A DNA stretch of 13,535 bases from Deltaproteobacteria bacterium (lineage in GTDB: Bacteria > Myxococcota_A > UBA9160 > PR03): the NCBI GenBank assembly GCA_018262315.1, contig JAGSPS010000040.1, positions 1 through 13,535 on the forward strand, given 5' to 3'. The translations under genes were made by a program, and so were the position numbers. The notes beneath the pieces are model-generated. The model saw only the letters and a list, made by a program, of their open reading frames with translations, was not told the DNA's origin and ran no database searches. The first letter of the stretch is position 1. Each line of letters starts with the position of its first letter. Positions 1-6,834 of this stretch are shown here, piece after piece.

Positions 1-1299
1 GCCGAGCCCCGTGCGATCGCGCGCGGGGTCGAAGGAGCCGAGCAGGTCGCCGGCCGCAAAACAGTTCGCGAAGCGAGGCAAACCGTCCGGGCCGAGCGGG
101 CGCAGCCGCATGTCGGTGCGCACGCCGGTGCCGAAGAGCGGCTGCTCGCCCTCGTAGTCGCCCCGCACCAGTTGGTTCGCCGCGAGGCTGTCGACGCGGC
201 GACCGGCGAGGTCGTGCAGCGGAAGACCCAGCAGCGGCTCGACGAGCTGACCGCCACGCTCGACGATCCCGCCGCCGACGAAGCGACCGGTCGCGAGCAC
301 GAGCGCGTCGCACGGAAGCATCGCCGTGTCGGCCGGACGACTCGGAGGACCAGGCTCTGCGAGCTGCACGCCGCGCACGCGGACGCCTTCGATCTCCACT
401 CGCTCCACCCGGCCCGCGATCCGCTCGACGCCCGCACGCGAGAGCGCCGCGCCGAGCGCGCGATCGAGACGAAATCCGGCGAGCGACAACGCCGGCGCAC
501 CGACCAGCTCCGCCGCGCGACAGCCAGCCGTCGCTTCGAACCACGCTCGCGTACCGGCGGCAGGGTCGAGACCGAGCACGGGCGGAACGAGCAGCAGGCG
601 GCCCTCTGCGCCGAGTGCGGCGACGGCGTCTTGCAGCGCGCCACGCGCCGCATCGGCGTCGAGGTTCCGTGCGAAGCGCGCGGGCTGCGCGGCATCGTCG
701 CGCAGCGCTTCGGGCAGCGCGAGTCGCACGATCGAAAGCGCGCGCGATGCGAGGCCGACCGCCGCCATTTCCGCCGCGAGCGTGCGCAGCGCGCTGCGGA
801 CCTCGAAGCCGGGGAGTCCGGGCACGTCGACGAGCGCGATCTCCTCGGCGCCTTCCAGATCGCCCTCCCCCGCGCCGGAGAACGCGAGATCGGCGGCGCG
901 CAAGGCGCCGTGCACGTCGGCCAGCCAGCGCGTCTGCGCGAGGCTGCCGTGCACGCGCAGCCCCGACGGCGCGAGCCAGGCGTCGAGCGCCGCGACGGCT
1001 TCCTTCACTTCTTCTTCGGGTCCGCGTTCTCGAAACAGCGTTGCGTAGGGGTGCGCGGGATTCGCGGCGGCGACGGCGTGCAAACGGACGATCGGCGCGA
1101 GCGGGTGACCCGATGCGGGATCGCGCAGCGGCAGCCCGCCGCGCCGCAGCGGCGACGCGGCGGCGACGTCGAGCGTTCCCCACGAGAGCGCCGTCGCGCC
1201 GGGCGCGGCACACACGAGCGTCACCTCGGCGCCGCGCGAGGCGAGCTCGAGCGCCGCGCTGCTGCCCGCGAGACCACCGCCGACGACGACGGCCTTCAC
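1..1299 (-). CDS. glpB: Anaerobic glycerol-3-phosphate dehydrogenase subunit B (GlpB), 3' end cut by window edge
   Basis: This is the flavoprotein subunit B of the GlpABC complex, which oxidises sn-glycerol-3-phosphate to dihydroxyacetone phosphate at the inner face of the cytoplasmic membrane. I read the minus frame from the GTG at 1299 and found no stop down to base 1, giving 433 codons. The E. coli protein is slightly shorter, so little is probably missing. The N-terminus reads MKAVVVGGGLAGSSAALELA, a Rossmann dinucleotide-binding GxGxxG at residues 7-12. Further on it has a VPPVLGLD segment and a C-terminal FAAGDLLGSFDP segment, both resembling E. coli GlpB. The GTG overlaps the glpA stop in a GTGA, so the two genes are probably translationally coupled. 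A GlpC iron-sulfur/quinone-linking subunit would be expected just beyond the edge (inference). The family call is firm; the true 3' end is not visible. Confidence 0.88.
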   Translation of the reverse strand, partial: MKAVVVGGGLAGSSAALELASRGAEVTLVCAAPGATALSWGTLDVAAASPLRRGGLPLRDPASGHPLAPIVRLHAVAAANPAHPYATLFRERGPEEEVKEAVAALDAWLAPSGLRVHGSLAQTRWLADVHGALRAADLAFSGAGEGDLEGAEEIALVDVPGLPGFEVRSALRTLAAEMAAVGLASRALSIVRLALPEALRDDAAQPARFARNLDADAARGALQDAVAALGAEGRLLLVPPVLGLDPAAGTRAWFEATAGCRAAELVGAPALSLAGFRLDRALGAALSRAGVERIAGRVERVEIEGVRVRGVQLAEPGPPSRPADTAMLPCDALVLATGRFVGGGIVERGGQLVEPLLGLPLHDLAGRRVDSLAANQLVRGDYEGEQPLFGTGVRTDMRLRPLGPDGLPRFANCFAAGDLLGSFDPARDRTGLG

Positions 1300-2945
1300 G
1301 ACGTGAAGCCCCGGCCGGCGAGGAAGCTGTGGCGGTGGATCTCCATCGCGGCGAGGTGCGAGCCGCCCAGGGCCGGCGCGACGGCGCGCCAACGCTCGTC
1401 CACGAAGGCACGCACCTCCTCGACGCAGCGGGCGGCCGACCAGTCGAGTGCATCGGCGAGCACGGCCACGGCGTTGCCTACGCAGCCGGCGCCCTGACAC
1501 GCGCCGACGCCGAGCCGCACGCGCAGCGTGCAATCGGTGAGCCGGCGCACACCTTCGCGCGTGACCACGTGCCGCAGCTCCGCGTCGAGCACCGGCTCGC
1601 AGGCGCACACCACGCGCGGAGCCGTCGCGCCGTCCATCGGCAGATCGGTGTCGTGATCGGCCAGCACCTGAGACGTCCGCGTGCCGTGGCGGAAACCGAG
1701 CCGCACCACGGCGGCGACCGGCGTCCGGAAGCGTTTCGCGGTGGCGAGCACGTCGAGCGCGCCGTCGCCGCCGGGCAGCGGCGTCGTCGCGCTGCGACCG
1801 GGTTCGCGAACGCCGAGCGCGGTGCAAAGCCGATCCGCCGCGTCTTCGGCCATCAACCGATACGCGGCGAGCTTGCCGCCCGCGATCGTGAAGAGTCCCG
1901 GCGCGCCGTCGCGCGCGTGATCGACGACGACGTAGTCGCGCGACAGCTCGTCTTCGTTCTTGCCGAAGCCCCACAAGGTGGGCCGCACACCCTGGATGGT
2001 GTGCGTCACACGATGCCGGCGGATCGACGGGATCGAGCGCTCCATCGCCTGCAGCACGTAGGCGACCTCGTCCTCGGTCGCCTCGAGGCGGTCGAGGTCG
2101 CCGTAGAAGTCGTCGTCGGTGGTGCCCGCCATGCTGTTCTGCTCGTGCGGGAACGTGAACATGTCGCGACCGTCGACGCCGCGCGCGTAGACCGCCAGAT
2201 TCGAGACGCGGCGCTCGAAGACGAGGTGGATGCCCTTGCCCGGGCGCAGCCGCACCTCGACACCAGCCAGTGCCGCGAGCTTCGGCACCCACGGCCCGCC
2301 CGCGTTCATGCAGACGTCGGCCTCGATCACGAACTCTTCGCCGTTGATGCGGTCGCGCATGCGGCCGCCGACGACGCGCCCGCCACCCGGCTCGCGCAGC
2401 CATTCGACCAACTCCGTGTGCGTGAGCACGACGGCGCCGCGTTCGGCGGCGTCGAGCGCGTTCGCAGCGGTGAGGCGCGCGGCGTCGACGCCCCACTCGT
2501 CGAGCGTGAAGGCGCACTCGAGGCGCGGTGAGAGCGCGGGCTCGAGGCGCAGTGCCTCGGCCCGCGAGAGCCGCGTGTGCGAGCGCCCGTTCTTGAAGGG
2601 CTGATACTGGTCGTACATCTCGAGGCCGATCTCGACCAGCTCGGGCCCGATCGGATCCTCGGGAAACACCGGCATCACGAACGGAATGCGGAAGATCAGG
2701 TGGGGCGCGATGCGCTGGATCGCGCCCGAATCGACGCACGAGTGCAGCGTGACATCGGGATCCTTCTGCAGGTAGCGCAGCCCGCCGTGGATCATGCCGG
2801 ACGACGCCCACGACGTGCCCGAGCCGAACTCGCGGCGTTCGACGAGTGCGCAGCGCACGCCGCGCAGCGCGAGATCGCGCGCGATCCCGGCTCCGTTGAT
2901 GCCGCCCCCGACGACGAGGACGGGGACGCGGATGCACGGACTCAC
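1296..2945 (-). CDS. glpA: Anaerobic glycerol-3-phosphate dehydrogenase subunit A (GlpA)
   Basis: This is the catalytic FAD subunit of the anaerobic-type glycerol-3-phosphate dehydrogenase, 549 residues (E. coli GlpA is 542). I chose the GTG at 2945 because the FAD-binding strand begins right after it (VPVLVVGGGINGAGIARDL, GxGxxG at residues 13-18). It also overlaps the LysM stop as GTGA. The reading frame stays open further upstream, but that stretch is out-of-frame aspS and LysM sequence. Other family segments are GGLRYLQ near the N-terminus and GVRPTLWGFG and FTIAGGKLAAYRLMAE further on. The C-terminus carries a BFD-like [2Fe-2S] domain with cysteines in the pattern C447-x-C449 ... C483-x4-C488 (CAC, then CQGAGC). 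That domain separates GlpA from the aerobic GlpD. It should act with GlpB, encoded directly downstream, and with a GlpC anchor. Confidence 0.93.
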   Translation of the reverse strand: MSPCIRVPVLVVGGGINGAGIARDLALRGVRCALVERREFGSGTSWASSGMIHGGLRYLQKDPDVTLHSCVDSGAIQRIAPHLIFRIPFVMPVFPEDPIGPELVEIGLEMYDQYQPFKNGRSHTRLSRAEALRLEPALSPRLECAFTLDEWGVDAARLTAANALDAAERGAVVLTHTELVEWLREPGGGRVVGGRMRDRINGEEFVIEADVCMNAGGPWVPKLAALAGVEVRLRPGKGIHLVFERRVSNLAVYARGVDGRDMFTFPHEQNSMAGTTDDDFYGDLDRLEATEDEVAYVLQAMERSIPSIRRHRVTHTIQGVRPTLWGFGKNEDELSRDYVVVDHARDGAPGLFTIAGGKLAAYRLMAEDAADRLCTALGVREPGRSATTPLPGGDGALDVLATAKRFRTPVAAVVRLGFRHGTRTSQVLADHDTDLPMDGATAPRVVCACEPVLDAELRHVVTREGVRRLTDCTLRVRLGVGACQGAGCVGNAVAVLADALDWSAARCVEEVRAFVDERWRAVAPALGGSHLAAMEIHRHSFLAGRGFTS

Positions 2946-3226
2946 TGCTGCCGCAGCGCCTTCGCTTCGCGCCGCACGGCTTCGCGCTGGGCGGGAGAGA
3001 GCGTCGGGATCTCGAGGCGTTGGCCCGGATGGAGATGCGCCGGGTCGCGGATCTGATCGCGGTTGGCGCGATATAGGGCCGGCCACAGCGACGGATCGCC
3101 GAGCGTCAGGGCGGCGATCGTCGCGAGCGTGTCGCCGGCGCGTACGTCGTGGAAACCGGAAGGCATCGCCGCAATGGCCATCCACGCAAGCGCCGCGAGG
3201 AGACTCACGCGGAGACGGACGCTCAT
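2942..3226 (-). CDS. Small exported single-LysM protein
   Basis: This is a 94-residue protein with a signal peptide (MSVRLRVSLLAALAWMAIAA, cleavage somewhere around residues 19-24). There is no lipobox cysteine, so a soluble periplasmic or wall-associated form is likely. Residues 26-74 form one LysM domain, from FHDVRAGDTLATIA to HPGQRLEIP, with the usual VxxGDTL start and PGQxLxIP end. LysM domains bind N-acetylglucosamine-containing glycans, in bacteria usually peptidoglycan. A short charged helix (residues 78-94, rich in R, E and K) follows. No catalytic domain is present. The ATG overlaps the aspS TGA as ATGA, and its own TGA overlaps the glpA GTG as GTGA, so it is wedged into the aspS-glp operon. 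Its specific job is unknown; the link to glycerol-3-phosphate oxidation may be only positional. Confidence 0.85.
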   Translation of the reverse strand: MSVRLRVSLLAALAWMAIAAMPSGFHDVRAGDTLATIAALTLGDPSLWPALYRANRDQIRDPAHLHPGQRLEIPTLSPAQREAVRREAKALRQQ

Positions 3227-5088
3227 CGCGCGCGCTCCCCCGGAGCCGGCGGCGCCGGCGTGATGCGCAGGCGCAATTCTTCGAGCTGGCCCGGCTCGAC
3301 CGCGGACGGTGCATCCATCAGCAGGTCCTGACCGCGCTGCGTCTTCGGGAACGCGATCACGTCGCGCAGGCTCTCGGCACCGGCGAGCAGCATCGCGATA
3401 CGGTCGAGGCCGAACGCGAAACCGCCGTGCGGAGGCGCCCCGGTGTCGAGCGCGTTCAGCACGAAGCCGAAGCGCTCCTCCATCTCGCCCTTCGAGTAGC
3501 CGAGCAGTTCGAAGATCTTGCGCTGTACGTCGCTGCGGTGGTTGCGCAGGCTCCCGCTGCCCAGCTCGAGGCCGTTCATCACGACGTCGTAGTGCGTGCC
3601 GCGCATGCGCTCGGGATCGCTGTCGAAGAGCGCAATGTCCTCCTCGACCGGCGCGACGAAGGGCATGTGCATGAAGGTGAGCTTGCCGTGCTCATCGCGC
3701 TCGAAGACCGGGAAATTCAACACGAAGAGCGGCGCCCACGCGCGCGAGTCGACGCGGCCGAGCTGGCGGCCGAGGTCGGTGCGCAGCCGGCCGAGGATCG
3801 CGTGGGCCTTGGCGAACTCGTCGGCGGCAAAGAAGAGCAGCGAACCCGATCGCGCCTGGGTGCGTTCGGTGATGCCGGCGCGCTCGGCGTCCGAGAGGAA
3901 CTTCGCGATCGGCGACTGCCACGAGCCGTCGGCACTGACGCGCACCCAGGCCAGGCCCTTCGCGCCGAGTTCCTTCTTCACGAACGACTCGAGGCGATCG
4001 ATCTCGCCACGCGTCAGCGCGTCGGCGTCGTGGATCGGCAGGCACTTCACGACGCCGCCCTTCTGCACGGCGGCGCCGAAGGCACGGAACCCGGTGCTGC
4101 GGAACAGGTCGGTCAGCTCGACGAGCTCCAGCAGCACGCGCGTGTCGGGCTTGTCCGAGCCGTAACGCGCCATCGCGTCGGCGTAGGAGAGGCGCGGAAA
4201 CGGCCGCTCGAGTTCGATCCCGCCCGCGTCGCGCCAGGCGCGGACGGTGACCTCTTCGAGTACGGCCAGCACTTCTTCGACGCCGACGAAGGACATCTCG
4301 AGGTCGATCTGCGTGAACTCGAGCTGGCGATCGGCGCGCAGGTCTTCGTCGCGGAAGCAGCGCGCGATCTGGAAGTAGCGCTCGAAGCCCGCGATCATCA
4401 GCAACTGCTTCATGATCTGCGGCGACTGCGGCAACGCGTAGAACTCGCCCGGCTGGAGGCGGCTCGGCACGAGGAAGTCGCGCGCGCCTTCGGGTGTCGC
4501 CCTGGCCAGGATCGGGGTCTCGATCTCGAGGAAATCCAGCTTGGAGAGTGTCGCGCGCGCCGACTGGTAGAGCGCGTGACGCACGCGCAGCGCGCGCTGC
4601 AACGGCGCGCGGCGCAGATCGTGGATGCGGTGGCGCAGGCGCACGATCTCGTCGGCGCCCGGATCCTCTTCGATCGGGAATGGCGGCGGCGTCGCGACGT
4701 TGAGGATGCGCAGCTCGCGCACCGCGACCTCGACCTCGCCGGTCGGGAGCTTCGGGTTCACCGTCTCGGGCGTGCGGCGCTCGACGTTGCCACGCGCCAG
4801 GAGCACGAACTCGCTGCGCAGGTCGCCGGCGCGCGCGTGGGCGTCGGCCGCGACTTCGGGCCGGAACACCACCTGCACCAGGCCCTCGCGATCGCGCAGG
4901 TCGACGAAGATCACGCCACCGTGGTCGCGGCGAGACTGCACCCAGCCGGCCACCACCACTTCGCTCCCGACGAGATCAGCGCCGATCGCGCCGCAGGCGT
5001 GGGTGCGCCGCAGCGCGCCCATCTGATCGAGCGGGTGATCGAGGTGGCCGGCGCCCGGCCGGGCGCTGGACCGGACTCCGTCGGACAA
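3223..5088 (-). CDS. aspS: Aspartyl-tRNA synthetase, bacterial type
   Basis: This class II aminoacyl-tRNA synthetase loads aspartate onto tRNA-Asp in the cytosol. From the TTG at 5088 it has 621 residues. An N-terminal OB-fold anticodon-binding domain (about residues 28-135; GWVQSRRDHGGVIFVDLRD) precedes the catalytic core. The core has class II motif 2 (FRDEDLRADRQLEFTQID, about 245-262), a bacterial GAD insert (about 300-440) and motif 3 (GFAFGLDRIAMLL, 556-568). Start choice: TTG 5088 has AGGAG seven bases upstream, and the following codons are GC-rich at the third position. The ATG at 5022 (MGALRRTHACG, 599 residues) matches the usual family N-terminus but has no visible Shine-Dalgarno sequence. 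A His at residue 56 occupies the position linked to relaxed tRNA-Asn recognition. The gene heads the aspS-LysM-glpA-glpB run. Confidence 0.95.
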   Translation of the reverse strand: MSDGVRSSARPGAGHLDHPLDQMGALRRTHACGAIGADLVGSEVVVAGWVQSRRDHGGVIFVDLRDREGLVQVVFRPEVAADAHARAGDLRSEFVLLARGNVERRTPETVNPKLPTGEVEVAVRELRILNVATPPPFPIEEDPGADEIVRLRHRIHDLRRAPLQRALRVRHALYQSARATLSKLDFLEIETPILARATPEGARDFLVPSRLQPGEFYALPQSPQIMKQLLMIAGFERYFQIARCFRDEDLRADRQLEFTQIDLEMSFVGVEEVLAVLEEVTVRAWRDAGGIELERPFPRLSYADAMARYGSDKPDTRVLLELVELTDLFRSTGFRAFGAAVQKGGVVKCLPIHDADALTRGEIDRLESFVKKELGAKGLAWVRVSADGSWQSPIAKFLSDAERAGITERTQARSGSLLFFAADEFAKAHAILGRLRTDLGRQLGRVDSRAWAPLFVLNFPVFERDEHGKLTFMHMPFVAPVEEDIALFDSDPERMRGTHYDVVMNGLELGSGSLRNHRSDVQRKIFELLGYSKGEMEERFGFVLNALDTGAPPHGGFAFGLDRIAMLLAGAESLRDVIAFPKTQRGQDLLMDAPSAVEPGQLEELRLRITPAPPAPGERAR

Positions 5089-5093
5089 GGCAT

Positions 5094-5100
5094 CTCTCCT
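5094..5100 (-). promoter_or_regulatory. Shine-Dalgarno sequence favouring the TTG start of aspS
   Basis: On the minus strand AGGAGAG lies at 5100-5094. Its AGGAG core is seven bases before an in-frame TTG at 5088. An ATG lies directly after AGGAGAG, but it is too close and in another frame, where it does not encode AspRS. The conserved-length ATG at 5022 has no comparable site, so this element decides the start in favour of a 22-residue N-terminal extension. Confidence 0.55.
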
Positions 5101-5152
5101 GTCGGGGGCCGGATCGGGAGCAGAGGTGAAAAGGCAAGTGAAATCGGCGAGT

Positions 5153-5181
5153 TGGTTAGCAACGCAGCGTGTGGGTGTCAA
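5153..5181 (-). promoter_or_regulatory. Candidate sigma-70 promoter for the aspS operon
   Basis: On the minus strand a perfect -35 hexamer TTGACA lies at 5181-5176. It is followed after 17 bases by TAACCA at 5158-5153 as a weak -10 (two of six consensus positions). It sits in the 119-base gap between the GGDEF gene and aspS, giving a leader of about 60 bases. The -35 match and spacing are good; the -10 is poor, so this is a candidate only. I see no T-box or other known leader in the gap. Confidence 0.4.
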
Positions 5182-5207
5182 ACCTGGATGGCGCCCGCGG
5201 CGACGAG

Positions 5208-6596
5208 CTACAGCTCCGTGGCGGAGCACAGGCGGTCGCGGCCGAGCGACTTCGCGCGGTACATGGCCTTGTCGGCCATGTCGATCAGCACCTCGGGCTC
5301 GCGCCCGTGCATCGGGAACGCCGCCACGCCGACGCTGACCGTGACCTGCAGCGACGCCGAGCCGCGCGTCTCGAAGTGGGCGCGTGCGACGGCGGCGCGG
5401 ATGCGCTCGGCGATCTGGATCCCGCTCTCGAGGCTGGTGTCCACGAGCAGGATCGTGAACTCATCACCGCCGTAGCGGGCCAGCGTGTCGACCTGCCGGA
5501 TGCACGTGCCGAACACCTCTGCGAGTCGGCGCAGCGTGCGCGATCCGACCAGATGGCCGTGTTGGTCGTTCACCAGCTTGAAGCGATCGATGTCGAGGAA
5601 GAGCAGCGCGAGTTGGGTGCCATAGCGTTCGGCGCGACGAATCTCGTGGTCGAGCGCGGTGAAGAGGTAGCGGGCGTTGTAGGCGCCGGTTACGTCGTCG
5701 ACGAAGGCTCGCTCCTTCGCCTGGTGGTAACACTCGGCGTTCTGGATCGCGGCCTGCGCGTGCGCCGCGACGAGCCGCGCGATCTCGAGATCCTTGTCGC
5801 CGAGGCGGCGATCCGACTCCGGCAGCAGCAGCACGCCGCCTTCCGACGCGCGCCCGTGGATCGGCACGGCCAGCATGCGTCCGGGCTGAACCCCTGCGGC
5901 GCGCACCATTTCGAGCAGCGGTCCGCCCTCGAGCACGATGGGGAGTGGCACTGCCTCGACATCGATCGGCTTCTCGCCGAGCAGCGCCGCACGCAGGCTC
6001 TCGGCTTCGGGCTCCTGCCAACCGCGCAGCACCACGTCGTCGGTACCGAGATTGGCGGCGCGATGGAAGATCGCGAGTCCCTGCGCGCGATCGAGTCTCG
6101 CGAGGAGCACGTCGAGCGCAATGGTGTGGATCTCTGCAGGCTCGAGCGACGCGGCGAGTGGGCGGCACTCCTCGACGGTCGCGAGCAGGTCGCGCAGGTG
6201 CGCGTTCTCGGCCTGGATGCGGCGGCGGTCGAGTGTACGCCGCACGACCAGCGCGAGTTCATCGCCGTGCACGGGCTTGTTGAGATAGTCCGCCGCGCCC
6301 ATGCGCAGCGCCTGGATTGCGCTGTCCACCGAGGCGTGCGCGGTGATCAGGATGACGTCGGTGTCGGGGTACTCGGCGCGCACACGCGAGAGCAGCTCGA
6401 TGCCGGAAAGCCCGGGCAGATGGAGATCGGTGAGCACCAGGTCGACGGGTACGCGGCGCAGCGCCACGAGTGCGTCTTCCGCGCTTCCGGCGGTCTCGAC
6501 CTGGGCGACATCGCCGATCGCATCGAGCGCAACCTCGCGATCGAAGCGGGTGTCGTCGACGATCAGGACACGCGGACGCGAGCTGCCCTCATCCAT
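5208..6596 (-). CDS. REC-GAF-GGDEF response regulator, candidate Hypr-type (3',3'-cGAMP) cyclase
   Basis: This is a 462-residue cytosolic two-component output protein. Residues about 8-120 are a receiver domain: acidic pair D14/D15, phospho-acceptor D57 (VDLVLTDLHLPG), T85 and K107 (NKPV). Residues about 145-295 look like a GAF sensor domain (moderate confidence). Residues about 297-460 are a GGDEF cyclase domain with an exact GGDEF at 376-380, the metal-binding FLDIDRFK (D335) and N343. An RxxD inhibitory site (R367-D370) lies five residues before GGDEF, so product feedback is likely. The oddity is HGHLVGSRTL: the Asp that normally contacts guanine in GHxxGD is Ser352. Geobacter GacA-type Hypr enzymes carry Ser there and make 3',3'-cGAMP as well as c-di-GMP. 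The ATG at 6596 follows GAGGGAG closely. No histidine kinase is visible nearby. Cyclase activity is likely; the exact product is inferred. Confidence 0.92.
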   Translation of the reverse strand: MDEGSSRPRVLIVDDTRFDREVALDAIGDVAQVETAGSAEDALVALRRVPVDLVLTDLHLPGLSGIELLSRVRAEYPDTDVILITAHASVDSAIQALRMGAADYLNKPVHGDELALVVRRTLDRRRIQAENAHLRDLLATVEECRPLAASLEPAEIHTIALDVLLARLDRAQGLAIFHRAANLGTDDVVLRGWQEPEAESLRAALLGEKPIDVEAVPLPIVLEGGPLLEMVRAAGVQPGRMLAVPIHGRASEGGVLLLPESDRRLGDKDLEIARLVAAHAQAAIQNAECYHQAKERAFVDDVTGAYNARYLFTALDHEIRRAERYGTQLALLFLDIDRFKLVNDQHGHLVGSRTLRRLAEVFGTCIRQVDTLARYGGDEFTILLVDTSLESGIQIAERIRAAVARAHFETRGSASLQVTVSVGVAAFPMHGREPEVLIDMADKAMYRAKSLGRDRLCSATEL

Positions 6597-6634
6597 GCGC
6601 TCCCTCGCGCCCTCCAGTCACGGTCCCTGGCGTG

Positions 6635-6758
6635 AAAAAGCCCCCCCGGCCCCGTGCTGACGAAGCTTCGCCTTCGAGTTGCCAGGCGCCCTCAGGCCCG
6701 CCATCGGCGCTCCGTCGCCCGACCTTGAGATCTGCCTCCGTGTTCCGGCGGAGGGGAC
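6635..6758 (-). promoter_or_regulatory. Foldable leader with U5 tract upstream of the GGDEF gene (candidate attenuator or terminator)
   Basis: On the minus strand GTCCCCTCCGCC (6758-6747) can pair with GGCCGGGGGGGC (6651-6640) over 12 positions with one C-C mismatch and two G-U pairs. That second arm runs directly into TTTTT (6639-6635), 38 bases before the GGDEF ATG. The same left arm can instead form a local hairpin, CCTCCG (6754-6749) with CGGAGG (6740-6735), loop of eight. The two folds exclude each other. The enclosed segment has its own hairpin, CGAAG-loop-CTTCG. It could simply terminate the upstream lipoprotein transcript, or it could attenuate the GGDEF gene. I could not match it to a known riboswitch family. 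Confidence 0.4.
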
Positions 6759-6779
6759 CCTCGGCACCGGCGAGACTGC

Positions 6780-6819
6780 GACCCGACAGCCTGACGGCGC
6801 GCAGACGCTCGGTCGGGTC
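6780..6819 (-). terminator. Perfect 8-bp inverted repeat downstream of the lipoprotein gene
   Basis: GACCCGAC (6819-6812 on the minus strand) and GTCGGGTC (6787-6780) are perfect complements separated by 24 bases. The element starts about 15 bases after the lipoprotein stop codon. It has no U tract of its own, so a simple intrinsic terminator is doubtful. It may protect the 3' end of the message or form part of the larger fold that continues to 6635. Confidence 0.35.
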
Positions 6820-6834
6820 CCGTTCTCCCGTTCG

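Noticed and set aside
2794..5475. Very long plus-strand open frame (893 codons) opposite aspS
   Set aside because: It is antisense to clear aspS and glpA sequence and its peptide resembles no family. GC-rich codon use on the minus strand removes stops on the other strand. The same applies to the long plus-strand frames at 172-1497, 615-2531, 5169-6635, 6679-8229, 10358-11293 and 11727-13124.
6635..6780. 6S RNA
   Set aside because: A closing stem (6771-6763 with 6690-6681), an internal bubble and a GUCCCCU word recall 6S RNA. The outer stem is poorly supported, the distances are short, and the competing terminator helix explains the same bases. A covariance-model search would decide.
6597..6834. 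GEMM-I type (c-di-GMP or cGAMP) riboswitch ahead of the GGDEF gene
   Set aside because: I looked for the conserved CACGCACAGGGCAAACC block and the GGGACGCAAAGCC partner on the minus strand here and in the other leaders and did not find them.
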